Of a DNA stretch of 64,000 nt, positions 1 to 11,289 are shown piece after piece. Under the pieces are notes generated by a model that was not told the DNA's origin, did not search any database, and saw nothing but the letters and a program-made list of their open reading frames with translations. Made by a program: the position numbers and the translations under genes. The first letter of the stretch is position 1; each line of letters opens with the position of its first letter. The stretch spans positions 58,316,266 to 58,380,265 of the forward strand of contig CM038222.1 of NCBI GenBank assembly GCA_021442155.1, in the 5' to 3' direction. This DNA is from Cymbidium sinense (Eukaryota > Streptophyta > Magnoliopsida > Asparagales > Orchidaceae).

Positions 1-429
1 TTCTATCGAATGATCATGGCAGCAAGCGACCTCAAACCAACTGGTCCAAAACCGAGCACGCCTCATCCTAGTTTCAAAACAGTGAAACTCACTCGCATTC
101 ACTTCCGATACAAAATACATCGTTTACATCGTTCATGGCCTTCCTCCGTACCCAAATCCTCAATTAATCCAGAAAATTAAAAACAGGAACAGAAACCCGG
201 GAGAAGACATCGTAACGCACGTCCAGTTACAAAAGTAGCCCGACCTCGCCGGAGAACATAAGCAGAAGCTGACCCTACTGTTCTGATGCCAGATGCATCC
301 TTTCCACGAGTGCATGATTCTCGGAGAAACATGCTTACGAACCGAGAAGAGCAACTCAATCGTGACGGAAAGCATAAAAAACAACCAAATATTTCGAGCA
401 GGAGTGAATGGGAGGTACAGAAGACATAC

Positions 430-738
430 TCGTCCTTGTCGTCCGAGCTCTGCGAGGAGGTCCTTCCATCTTCGCCTTCTGAATCTGGGACTACACCGCA
501 GCACAGCATGGAAGGGTGAGATCGAGAGAGAGCTAAACGAACCGGAGCGACCACGAAGTAAAAGAAATGCAGTAGTACCGTGTTGCTCCTTGGGATGCCC
601 AGGATAATAAGTCGGCGGGGGCTGGGAGTTGGCTACATCACCATCACTGGCGTACAGAGTATCTGCCGGGGGGACAGCGACCACTGCAGTGGGAGAGGAT
701 TCGTCGTAGGTATACGAGGGAGGAAGGGCTGCCTGCAT
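430..738 (-). CDS. 5' end of an unidentified host gene (two exons seen)
   Basis: A minus-strand ATG at 738 opens a frame beginning MQAALPPSYTYDESSP, rich in Pro, Tyr and Ser, that reads to HPKEQH. A donor (CACG|GTACTA, exon end 579) and an acceptor (GTCCCAG|ATTC, exon start 484) define a 94-nt phase-1 intron. Splicing keeps the frame and adds an acidic, Ser-rich stretch (DSEGEDGRTSSQSSDDKD) up to a strong GTATGT donor after 430. The 215 coding bases give about 71 residues; later exons would lie below 430 or outside the window. An unspliced 192-residue reading is also open but turns hydrophobic and atypical after the predicted donor, so I prefer the spliced model. No domain or family is recognised. 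The composition suggests a disordered N-terminus. Confidence 0.5.
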
Positions 739-1000
739 TTTCTCTCGTGAGCTGCGCCTCGCGGCCTCTTGTCTCCTTCGAGGGAGAGCGGGCGAGCGCA
801 GAAAGGAGAAGAAGGAAGCGAAGCAAGTAGACTCCGTCGCGTCGCGCTCTTAAGTTTTTCTACTTGGAACATTCGCTCGATTCGAAGTACTTTTGTAGCA
901 ATGGAAGAATTAGAAAGACTGTAGGTGGATGTGTGTGCCACGGCAGGTGGGGTGGGCCCGATGGTCCTACTGGTCTCGTCTCGTGGTGTCAATTCGAGTC
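739..1000 (-). promoter_or_regulatory. GC-rich 5' UTR and likely promoter of the leftmost gene
   Basis: Just upstream (minus strand) of the ATG at 738 the sequence is GC-rich, with many CpG and purine runs. At about 1,000 it changes abruptly to AT-rich DNA. This is the usual look of a plant 5' UTR and proximal promoter. I see no clear TATA box, so the transcription start cannot be placed. Confidence 0.35.
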
Positions 1001-2155
1001 TATAGGTGAGATTCTATTCTGATTCGAAATTAATCCGACTCGAATAAAATTGATCTGAATCCGATCTATTTATTAAACGAGTTAAAAATTTTAACCCGAT
1101 TGATCCGATATCAACGATATATATATATATTTAAGTAAAATCAGTCAATTTGACTTATAAAAATTATTCAATTTATTCAATCAATTTTAAATTAATGATC
1201 ATTGGGTGAGCTGATATGCAAAGCAAAATTTTGATAAATAAATTATCGAGAAATGAAATAATTTTATATAAATAAATTTTATTTATATAGAATATTAATT
1301 TATTATTTTCCTATAAAAACTGATAAATAAATATTATATTAAACTGAACTTAATAATTAATAAATTTAATATAAAAAACTAATTATAATATTAAAAGTAG
1401 GATAGATTCATCGGTGACTCCAATCAATTCAATCGTGAGCTGATCTGTCATTAGCTTAATTCATATTTAAAATTGTCTTTGCATACAATAAGTATTAATT
1501 CATTATTTAATCAATAAAAAGTCAATGAAACGATGAAGTGGAAAAGTTTTTGATGAATCCTTTTATTCTAATATTAATAAAATGGCAATTTTATAAAAAT
1601 AAGTATTTTATAAATAATAATTAACTTTTTAAGTATGATTTTTAAAAAAATAGAAATAGATATAATTGTACGTTTATTGACGCATTCTCACTATTATGAT
1701 GGCCGTTAAATGGACAACTTGCTTAATGCATGACTTACCTGTTGCAAAATTTTTTTTAAAAAAACTACAGCATATTGAACCTAAATTATAGCATGTTTGA
1801 GACATCTAGTATTATCGTTTATGTTTAAATTCAAAGATGATAAATTTAAGATTTTTTACTAATATGTTTTAATCATTATATACAAAATGAATATAACTCA
1901 ATAAATATATAGAAGCAATAACCTGATATGTTGTCCAAGTAAAAAATAAACAACCACACAGAAGTTTAAAGACAAACAATAAACTTCATATACATCTAAT
2001 TTTCAGTCAAGTAGGGTTACAGATATACAACATAATAAATGTAATCAAAATAAATGTTACAAATACAATTACATACAAAGAGATAGTTTAACAATTAGAA
2101 ATATCAAAATAAGTATACACTCTGAAACTATCAGCGACGTTTATATGAGATCGCA
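1001..2155. other. AT-rich intergenic DNA
   Basis: Low-GC sequence with short A/T homopolymers and an (AT)n run near 1,110-1,130. I see no coding potential, RNA gene or mobile-element ends here. Confidence 0.6.
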
Positions 2156-2383
2156 CTACTGAGGTGTAGTGAGTGCATCATGGGCGCATGACGAGACTCC
2201 ATGTGGTCCTTGAACCTGCCCTTCAACATCTGGGCCTTGTTCTAATTGTGATTCTCCTAGTGACATCCAAACTAGTGAAGAAACAACATATGGTGAATGT
2301 GTAACTTCTGTATGAGGCTGAAACTGAGAGCTCTGCTGATGAGATAAAGGCTCACGGAAGAAATCGTTGGTCAGGTCGTGGAG
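2156..2383 (-). pseudogene. Orphan open frame, possible 3' exon remnant
   Basis: On the minus strand a frame is open for 75 codons between TGA (2,384-2,386) and TAG (2,156-2,158). It reads LHDLTNDFFREPLSHQQ and then a Gln/Ser/His-rich stretch ending in HDALTTPQ. Base composition is higher in GC than the flanks, which fits former coding DNA. There is no ATG near the start, so it would have to be the last exon or a fragment. I do not recognise the family; the tail resembles low-complexity C-termini of transposon-derived plant proteins, but that is only an impression. Confidence 0.25.
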
Positions 2384-2945
2384 TCAAAAGGTCGAGAAAA
2401 AGAAACAATTCTCGTATCGCGAGGCCAACGAGTTTAAGCACAGTAGCTAATTTGACTCTAATCTCGTTTAAGTAAGTTTATTAGTTCCGCGCGACTTTAT
2501 CTTTCGTGATTGAGCGCAAGTAGTTGGCATATACCTATTTTAAATTTTTTTAAAATAATATTTAAACAATTAGTTATTATTTATATGATACTTATTTTTT
2601 AAAAAATTGTCTAATAAAATTTTACTTTGTTTATTTAATTGAAGGGCTAGAAATAAAATATTTAGAAAAAAAGTTTAAAAATAATTTAAATATCATGACT
2701 CATAATATTGATTTTTAGTTATTTTCAAAATATATAAGTGTGAAATATTCTAAATTAGAATAATACATATAAAGGGCCGTTTGGGATCACTTTCATTATT
2801 TTTTATTTTTCAATTTTATTATTTTATTTTATTTATATTTTGTTTCAAAATAAAATGATTCATGGTGAAATTTATTTTAAAAACCATATCTAAACATTTT
2901 TTTTGAATAATTTAAAAATTAATATGATTTATTTTAAAAGTAAAA

Positions 2946-3007
<62 letters not shown>

Positions 3008-4570
3008 AAAAAACATAAAAAGATAATAACAAAATCTATGGAAAGAGTGCTACTTATTAGTGATGGAAGTTTGCTCAAAATTTTAAGTTGGTAACAAATC
3101 TTTTTACATATATTTGTATCAATCTTGGTAATAATGTATTAGTTCTTATCTAAATATTTCTTCTCTATTTTTTTCCTTTAAGAATGAATAGTTAGTTTAT
3201 CATTAAGGTTTAAGAGAAGGTCTGACAAAGGACTTTTAAATAATAATACAAACTTTTTGAATAGATAAAAAAATAGTTTAGTATGTTGCCACTAAGTCAC
3301 AATTAATTAAAATTTGAACATAAAATTTAACATTATATTGGCAATCTCATGAACAAAATATCACTTTCAATAAAAATTCTCCATTTATTGAAGAAACTTC
3401 ACTTATTATATCTCATTTTCTTTGTACTCGAAAATTACAATCCTACTACTCATGGGAGGAACTAGCTATTTATTTCAGGGTGGATAAATTTTTTAAATAA
3501 TTTAATAATTTAATAATTTAAAAATAAAATGTATATAAAAATAATAATTAATAAAAAAATGAATAATTAGTAAAATATTTTCAAAAAATTTATATGAAAA
3601 AAGATGAGTGAGCAAGATTATTAAATTGATAAACTTTTATTTTAATTAATTAAACAATTATTTGAGAGTAATAGGTTGAATTAGATTTTTTGGGGAGAGA
3701 TTTATTATTTAAAATGTAAATTGAAATGGGCTAAAATATAAAGAAAATATTTTTAAGAGAAAAATAGAATTTGAGGGTCCCCTCCTACTAGTATTTCTAT
3801 TTCCTCTCCACTAGAAATATTTCTCAAATTTCTTATCAAATATTAAAATGCTCACATGAACTCTATAATGATATTTTTTTAAAGAATTCCAAGTTGTTTT
3901 ATTTTTATGACAAATTATTACTTTTCTATAGATATAATCTCTCCTTTCATGTGTGCATTCTAAAAACTTATAATTGTTTAAAGAATACTTTTGAAAGAGT
4001 GGTTGAAGCAATCAAGAATGTCAAAATAAAATAAATGTCTAAATGGATATGATCTTTCATACATATTACACAAATGTTATAACCATAAATATATAGTCTT
4101 GCATGAATAAAACAAATAAAAAATTATTGTCATGATTTAATATTATTATCATAGTATTATATCTTTTTTTAAAAATAAATGAGAAAAGAGAGAATTATTT
4201 GCATGCACATTAAATATCACCATCTTTCCATGTGATTTGTATATAATTTGTGTTAATTTCATGCATGGTGACATGATATGCCATTAGCTTTAATTAACTT
4301 TTTGACCGCATTCAAAGGTTACAAGTTGATGTGAGAAGATAGCAATTATCATCCAAGAGGAGAGAGGGCATAAAAATTGATTAGTCTATGATGAAGGCAA
4401 AATAAAATGCTAGATTGGACATCCATCCTTGATTATGACTTGACTTGATGGAGAATAATAAGGAAACATACAAATTTTTTTGTAATTATATGTATTCTAT
4501 TAGAGTACAACTCATCATATAATTACATTCTTTTATTATACATATGACTAATAAAATGTTTCATAATATA
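2384..4570. other. AT-rich intergenic DNA around a microsatellite
   Basis: Very AT-rich, with poly-A and poly-T runs and no supported genes. A GGGCCGTTTGG motif near 2,774 resembles the end of some plant MITEs, but no inverted partner was found. Confidence 0.5.
2949..3004. repeat. (AT)28 microsatellite
   Basis: An uninterrupted dinucleotide AT run of 56 bp lies between AAAAC and TTAAAA. Perfect runs this long are usually polymorphic in length. Confidence 0.95.
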
Positions 4571-4927
4571 AATTATATAACTAGCCATGAAATTATATGT
4601 TGTAAACCACTATAATTTGAAATGCAACAGATTAGTAATATATTTTCTTCCAAATTAAGGTTGGTGGGTATCTCTTTCTTTAGTGATGTTGAGAGTAACA
4701 TCCCATCATTTGGTTGAGGAGAGATAATTATCTAGTTACTTATAAACTAGTGTTCTTATGTTGCTTTTGTTATTCTTTCATAACTCTTCAAGGCTATAAC
4801 ACTTCACTAAAGAGTGAAGTAAATAATATAAAAAATATTGAGATTTATAACGGTTCGGTTTTATGGCTTATATAAATAATAAGAGGTAATTGAGTACTTT
4901 ATTATAACTTTAAAATGTAAAACATAG

Positions 4928-5130
4928 TACCTATACAACAACAACAATAACAAATCTTTATCTCATTATATGGGTACATGAATCCTTTTTCTTCAATGTG
5001 TCATATTAAGTGCCTTATTTTTATTTAATTCTAATAAATTAAGGTCATTTTTATACTTCCTAACCAAGACAAAAGTAATATATATTTTGTTGTTCATATC
5101 CTTTTATTACTTATATGAATATTTTTTATA
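4928..5130 (-). mobile_element. RTE-type LINE 3' tail (duplicate copy 1)
   Basis: The plus strand shows CAACAACAACAATAACAAATC followed by sequence close to the conserved end of plant RTE non-LTR retrotransposons, so the element lies on the minus strand with a (TTG)n tail. Only about 200 bp of the degenerate 3' end remain; no reverse transcriptase motif survives. Confidence 0.6.
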
Positions 5131-5254
5131 TAGTTCTAAAAAATTATAATTGAATATGCTATGCTGATGCCAACTGAATCATTATATATATTAATTACCA
5201 TTTATGTAATTTTAAAAGATATTCAAATAAAAGAGGATGAATTTGGACATAATT

Positions 5255-5904
5255 TGATGTTGCACATCAAAGGAGTAAACAACCTGTCACATGGTCAAAA
5301 ATCATAGCTTGAACCTATGAGGATTTTTATTAGACCTTATGTGTTGTGGTATTTTAGTATTGATGTCTTATGTATTGTATTATATTGTAGTGGATGTGTT
5401 TGATTATATTTAAGTATTATATGAGAGTTGTGATTGAAATTATGAAAGTTAATATGTTAATTTGTATAGGTGTTTGTCTGGCTCTTTAGTGTTGTATTCC
5501 ATGGTATTTAGTATTTGGGAACAGAGAAATTGGTGCCTTGGTGCTAGCCTGTGGTGCCATGACACTAGTTTGTGCTTCAACGCTGATCTATGGTGCCTCA
5601 ACACTATAAAATGCTAGGTTTCGACATTTTCAAATTTTTTTTTCAACAGTTTTCTCCAAAAGGATACATCTCTTAGAGTATTGCACTTATATAAATACTT
5701 ATTCTACATAATGGAAAGTGAGACTTATTTTTATGTGAAAAATGTGAGTGAAAAACTTTTTAATTGGAGCTTGGTAGTTGGTTGCCTAGAAGATTTGGTG
5801 ACCCTTTATTTCCTCACATCCCTTCCACTTTGGTGAGTGGAAAGCTATGGAGCACTTCTTCTTCCTCCATCTGCTATAACATTCTCTCCATGATCACTCC
5901 ATCA
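5255..5904 (+). mobile_element. Solo LTR, 650 bp, with target duplication
   Basis: The segment starts TGATG and ends CATCA, a short inverted terminal repeat with the canonical TG...CA ends. It is flanked by TAATT (5,250-5,254) and AAATT (5,905-5,909), an imperfect 5-bp target duplication. The paralogous unit at about 7,313 has the empty site (TATAATTAATGG). A good TATA box, TATATAAATA, sits at 5,688-5,697, so the plus strand is probably the sense strand. No internal domain is present. The parent family (copia or gypsy) cannot be told from the LTR alone. Confidence 0.7.
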
Positions 5905-6388
5905 AAATTAATGGTTGTTACATTGAATATATGTTGGTTATGATTCACTTGGTGAATACAATGTCTTATTTAGAATATAAGTATATGACAAAAAATTAAT
6001 ATGGATTTGATACTTTAGAATGATTATATATTATGAATGTAATACATACTTTTTTTTATAAAAAATTGCTTGATGAGAGCTTTAACATGTAATAATCTCA
6101 AGCGAGATACATATGACTTTGATTTAATCATATGTGGATAATCTTAATTTGGTTTGAACTACCCTCATTATTCAAGAGAAAGGGCATACAAATCACCTCC
6201 AATAACCTGTTAACTCTAGGTCATTCAATTCATTCCCTCCATTAAAGAGAATCAACTATCTTGAATCACTTCAATAGTTTGCCAACTATGGGTATTTAGT
6301 CCTCCGTTTCAAAGGTATTTAGACCTCATTATTTTAAAAGATTGTATTTCCCAATAACATTTATTTGCCCACCATTTTTTGAGTTAAT

Positions 6389-6417
6389 TATCCCCTCTCA
6401 TTTTAGGAGAGGGGATA
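6389..6417. repeat. Perfect 11-bp hairpin
   Basis: TATCCCCTCTC and GAGAGGGGATA pair perfectly around the 7-nt loop ATTTTAG. The second duplicate keeps a 7-bp core (CCCTCTC/GAGAGGG, about 7,801-7,821). The function is unknown. Confidence 0.7.
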
Positions 6418-6985
6418 GCTCAATCATTATCAATTATCAATTATCATCTTCTCAACCACCATTGAAGGTCTTTTTTCTTCATATTCAATGGCAGCCATAA
6501 ATTTTTATTTTGCCTTATTCTCATCCTCAAGGGCACGACAACTTCACATCTAGAAACATAATTATTGCAATTACTTGTATCTACATCACTACTTTCTTGC
6601 ATTATTAAATAAATTACATAACTAGCCATGAAATTATATGTTGTAAACCACTATAATTTGAAATGTAATTGATTATTAATCTACTCTCTTCATAGTTAAG
6701 GTTGGTGGGAAGTTTGACATCTTTTCCTTTAGTGATGTTGAGAGTAATTTCCCATCATTTGGTTAAGGAGAGATAATTATCTAGTTATTTATAAACTAGT
6801 GCTCTTGCGTTGCTCGTGTTTTTCTTTCATAACTCTTCAAGGCTTTAACATCATTTCACTAGAGAGTGAAGTAAATAATATAAAAAATATTGAAATTTAT
6901 AGCAATTTGATTTTATGAATTATATACATAATGAGAGGCAGACAAATACTTTATTATAACTTTAAAATGAAAAAAATATATTATC

Positions 6986-7180
6986 TATGCAACAAGAACA
7001 ACAATAAGCCTTTATCTTGATACGTGGGTTAGTTGCATGAATCCTTTTTCTCCAATGTGCTATATTAAGTGTGATATTTTCATTTAATCCTAATAAATTA
7101 ATGTCATTTTTTATACTTCCTAACCAAGCCAAAAGTAATATGTATTTTGACATCCATATCCTTCCATCACTTTTATGAAT
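6986..7180 (-). mobile_element. RTE-type LINE 3' tail (duplicate copy 2)
   Basis: This is the paralogous copy of the LINE tail at 4,928. It starts AACAAGAACAACAATAAGCC on the plus strand and runs on through sequence alignable to the first copy. It was carried along by the segmental duplication, so it is not an independent insertion. Confidence 0.55.
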
Positions 7181-8060
7181 ATCTCATATATAGCTATGAC
7201 AATAAATTATTATATAATATGTTATGGTGATGCCAACTCAATCATTATATACATTAATGATCATTTATGTAATTTTAGAAGATATTCAACCAAAAGAGGA
7301 TGAATTTGGATATAATTAATGGTTTTTATTATTGATTATATGTTGATTATTATTCACTTGGGTGAATGCACTAATTTATTTAGAATGTGAGTAGATGACA
7401 AGATTCATATGAATTTGATACTTCAGTATGATTATATATTATGAATGGAATGAATACTTTTTTTATGAAAATTTTCTTGATGAGAGCTTTAATATGTGAT
7501 AATCTCAAGAGATATACATTTGATAATGATTTAATCATATATGATTTAATCTCAATTCGGTTTAAACTTCCCTCATTATTCAGGAGAAAGGGCATACAAA
7601 TCACCTCCAATAACTTGTTAACTCTAGGTCATCCAATGCATTCCTTCCATCCAAGAGGATTGACTATCTTCAATCACTTTAATAGTTTACCAACTATGGG
7701 CATGTAGTCCACCTTTTCTAGGGTATTTAGTCCTCATTATTTTAGAAGATTGTATTTCCCAATTGCATTTATTTACCCCAATTTTTTTGAGTCAATTAGT
7801 CCCTCTCATTTTAGGAGAGGGGATACCACAATCATTATTAGTTATGATCTTCAGTAACCTGCATGAGCTTTATGCTTTGTATTATTATAACTTTGAGATT
7901 GTACTCTTTCAATCACCATGATAAGGACTTTTTTGTTCATATTCAATGGCTTCCATAAATTTTTGTGTTGCCTTATTCTTATCCTCACGGTGAAGACGAT
8001 GTTTCATCTAGAAACATGATTAGTGCAATTACTTGTATCTACATCACTACTTTCTCACGT

Positions 8061-8644
8061 TACCATCACTATTACTTGGACTAATTAACTTCTACCTATT
8101 TAATGCTACTTTTCTTTGAGTTTGTGAATGAAAACCTTTGTAATTCAGTATAATAATAATGAAAATAGTTCCAATTTGCCAATGCTTCTTGAATTATTTG
8201 TTTCTTATAAGAAAATTGTGCCATCTTCTCGCTTCAGTTTGATCATTGGCAAGTGTATCATTTAAGGAAAAGGCTAGCAAGATCCTTTTTTTTAATTATT
8301 TGACCTTTTAACATGTAAAAAGATGTATTAAAATTTTCTAAATTATTGACTTTGATGGTAATTATAATTTTAAAGCATACAAACTTTAAATTTATTATAA
8401 TTAACTATATAATTTTTGGTGATATTTAGACTATTCCTTGTGATTTTGAATAGCCAAATACAAGAGTAAAAAAATTTAGAAATTTTTTTAAATATATTTT
8501 ATGTACTTGATTACATCAAAGAATAATTAAATTGTTAATAAGTTTAATAAAATTCATATGATAATTAAAATTTTGATGTGATAATAATGAAATGTCTGCT
8601 TATATTTTAAACATTTATAAACTTAATAGAGATTTCCATACATG
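8061..8644. other. AT-rich intergenic DNA left of the retrotransposon pile
   Basis: No gene or repeat structure stands out. The last five bases, ACATG (8,640-8,644), would be the target duplication of the LTR that starts at 8,645 if its other end could be seen. Confidence 0.5.
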
Positions 8645-8871
8645 TGTGGTGTTTATTTTTAAATATATGTATATGGGGGGATACCAAGCAGATATGAGGG
8701 TGTACTTATTGTGATGGTACAATATCAAGGAATAGTGCACTATCTCGAAAGATAGAAATCACTACCCTACAATGGACCTAATCACCTAATAAGGACTCCT
8801 AAGGTATGATGGGTCTTCGAATGTACCAGATATTTTTCCCCTACTTTACATGGATGAATAGAGTAGGGTTT
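8645..8871 (-). mobile_element. 3' terminal piece of a minus-strand LTR (LTR-T, left part)
   Basis: The plus strand starts TGGTGTTTATTTTT, the same as the LTR terminus at 60,428. It continues through the block also seen at 60,480-60,650, 27,235-27,390 and 47,900-48,060: a CTATCT-CGAA-AGATAG hairpin, then ACCCTACAATGGACC, then CTACTTTACATGGA. It stops at GGGTTT, where element 1 begins. The remainder of this LTR resumes at about 46,196. About 660 bp of LTR between the two parts are missing, so the right junction suffered a deletion. Confidence 0.7.
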
Positions 8872-10275
8872 TGTTGACCTCACTTTTGGAGTGAGCTCTC
8901 AACCCCATCCTCTTAGACTTAGGAATCTTCTAGACACTAAGATTTTCTTAGTCATAAGACACATCTAGTAATTAGGTGAATACTTAACCTAAGACTTAGA
9001 AGTGTTAATCATAAGATTAGGTTATGCCTTAAGGCTTAAGAAAATATCCTATAGCCTAAACCCAATCTAGATACACTTTCTCAAATTGCATTCAAATCTC
9101 AAACTAAATCTCAAATTCAAATTCAAATTCTAAATCTAATTTCAAATTTGACTCCAAATGATTAAAATCTAAAATCAAATTCAAATCCTAAGATCCTTCC
9201 TAAGCTGTATGAACCACATTCATAAGCTTAGCCAAGACTCCCTTTAAATCAAATCAAACTCAATTGATCTCTTCATAAATCAATTGTTCCTTCATTTATA
9301 TTCACAAATATAAATAAAATCTAAATTCAAATGACCAAAACTATATCAAAAATCAAATCCAAACTCAATCTAAGCCTTTTAAGCCAATTCTTTAGACTTA
9401 GCCAAATTCTATCCAAATCAAGTCAAAACCAATAAATTTTCTCTTAAATCAATCATTCATTCAATTATCTACCCAAATATAAATATAACCTACAATCATC
9501 AAATCAAATCGAAGCCAACCCAAGTCAAGCCTAACTTAGCCCTTTTGACTTAAAACTTTCAATTGAGCCAAAAACCTATTGGACTCTAAATTGATTGCCG
9601 TTGAAGTTATATTTCAATTCAGGGCTCATATATAAGTTCAACTAAACTCGAATTAAACTAAAACCAAACTAATTGATCCACTTAGGTCCACTTGACCCAA
9701 AGTGACCTAAAGAACCCATTTGATCCAACTTCTAATCCAACCCAAATTAGATTGAACCAAGCTCACCAAAACCTTCCACCATGATTGTTGATCATCCTAA
9801 GATGATCAATTGCAATCAATTGGGTCAAACCAAGTCAACCCTTAGCCCAAATGAACCAAAACTAGTCAAAAATCATTGTAAATTAAATTGATTGAAACCA
9901 ATGATTTGAATCAATCCAAAATTAATATTTAAATATGACTTGACCACCAATCGAGCCAAACCAAGCCTAATTGGCCATTTGATCCAAGTTGACCCAAATT
10001 GGCTTAAAGGACCAAATTGGGTCAAACCATGATCTAACCCAAATTGATTAACTTTTGGCTCAAGTTCATCCTAAATTGATTATTGAACTTGTAATTAAAC
10101 CCAATTTGATCAATCAAGCCCAATTGAGCCATTAAGCCCAAATAGATCTAAAGGGTCAATTTGGCATAAATCCAAATTAAATCTAAGTTAATTCAAACCA
10201 AATATCACATTTATCTTCAATTAGCCAATTGAACATGAATCAACCCAAGCCAATTTGGCCAATTTTAGTCAAATT

Positions 10276-10427
10276 GGTCAACTTGACCCATTTGACCCAT
10301 TTGATTCCAAATGAGCTAAAATCAATTCTAAGCCAAATTAAATCAAATTAATCATGCAAAAACTCTTGAAATTATCATTTGAACCTAACCTAAGCCTTGG
10401 TTTGACCCAATTTGACCAATTGGTCAA
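10276..10427 (+). promoter_or_regulatory. Cluster of W-box-like TTGACC/GGTCAA words in the LTR
   Basis: Six copies lie within about 150 bp: GGTCAA 10,276; TTGACC 10,283, 10,292, 10,402 and 10,412; GGTCAA 10,422. TTGAC(C/T) is the core bound by WRKY factors. The homologous zones of the other LTRs (about 38,820-38,990, 35,085-35,270 and 53,480-53,660) are just as dense. Whether this drives transcription is inference; the zone is also a low-complexity repeat in its own right. Confidence 0.3.
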
Positions 10428-11289
10428 CCTAACTCGATATGACCCAATATGACCCATATGACATAAATTGAGCCAAATCCCTTGAAACTAAGCTATGACC
10501 CATTGGGGGTTGATCAAATCCAACCCAAACTCATTTGGGATCAACCCAACCCAATTAAATCTCTCATGGATCCTCTCCCACATAGGATTCCACCCAACCT
10601 CATTTAATTCTCCCCATCACATGCATTTAACTCCTCTTCAATATTTGCATTCAATGGAACTGATCATATGGTAGCAAGAGAGGATTTTTGAGCAAAAATA
10701 TAAAGTCCTTAATCAATCTATCATTTATCTCAACCACCCCATGCAATATGACAACACTTTGGAGCAAAAAAAAATTAAAAAAGAATGGATTTTTGGCCAC
10801 TATTAAAGAAGGGGGAAATGAGATTTCATTCCTCTTCCTCCTACCACTATTTAGCCCCCAAGAGCTCCCCAAAGAAAAAAGGAACCCATCCCCAACCTCT
10901 TTGAGCCATTTTTTAGCTCAAAAATACAAATAGAAGCTTTTCCTGCAATGCAATGGTGAACATTGGAGAAGACGACGTTTCAAAGGAAGGCAAAGGTTAA
11001 AAATCATTCCAAAGTTTCCTCACATACTTAGGAGTTCACTCGGATCTTCACCGCCACCGAAAATCATCCCCGACGATTTTTATTTTGCCAAACCGTAGCT
11101 CGATAAGATCCTTCATTTGTGATGATTGTTTGCACAATTTTAGGAATTTATCCTAGATAATCCTGCATTTTATATTTAATATCATACCAATTAAAAAATA
11201 GAATCTTTTCGGTGCGAATCGACGCAAAAATGAGTCCATTTGGATAAGTTTTCACTTAAAATTTCTCATTTTTCCCAAAATACCCAATT

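Larger units (their letters stand above)
4571..8060. repeat. Head-to-tail duplication (units about 4,571-6,610 and 6,611-8,060)
   Basis: The sequence from ACTAGCCATGAAATTATATG at about 4,580 recurs from about 6,620 and stays alignable to ACATCACTACTTTCT (about 6,585 and 8,040). Shared landmarks, in order, are an RTE LINE tail, the stretch around GAGAAAGGGCATACAAATCA, a CCCTCTC hairpin, and a stretch around ATTCAATGGC. The first unit is longer because it carries a 650-bp solo LTR that the second lacks. The units differ at many positions, so the duplication is not recent. Confidence 0.85.

Noticed and set aside
2774..2790. GGGCCGTTTGG motif as a MITE end
   Set aside because: No inverted partner or target duplication found in the following 2 kb.
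2903..3094. Open frame across the (AT)28 run
   Set aside because: It encodes an Ile/Tyr repeat from the microsatellite; not a gene.
8867..8871. GGTTT as a proven target duplication of element 1
   Set aside because: The right end runs into PBS sequence and a deletion junction, so no partner can be shown.
10651..10933. Overlapping frames on both strands in the 5' LTR
   Set aside because: They are not preserved in the 3' LTR at about 39,230-39,490 and no motif is visible.
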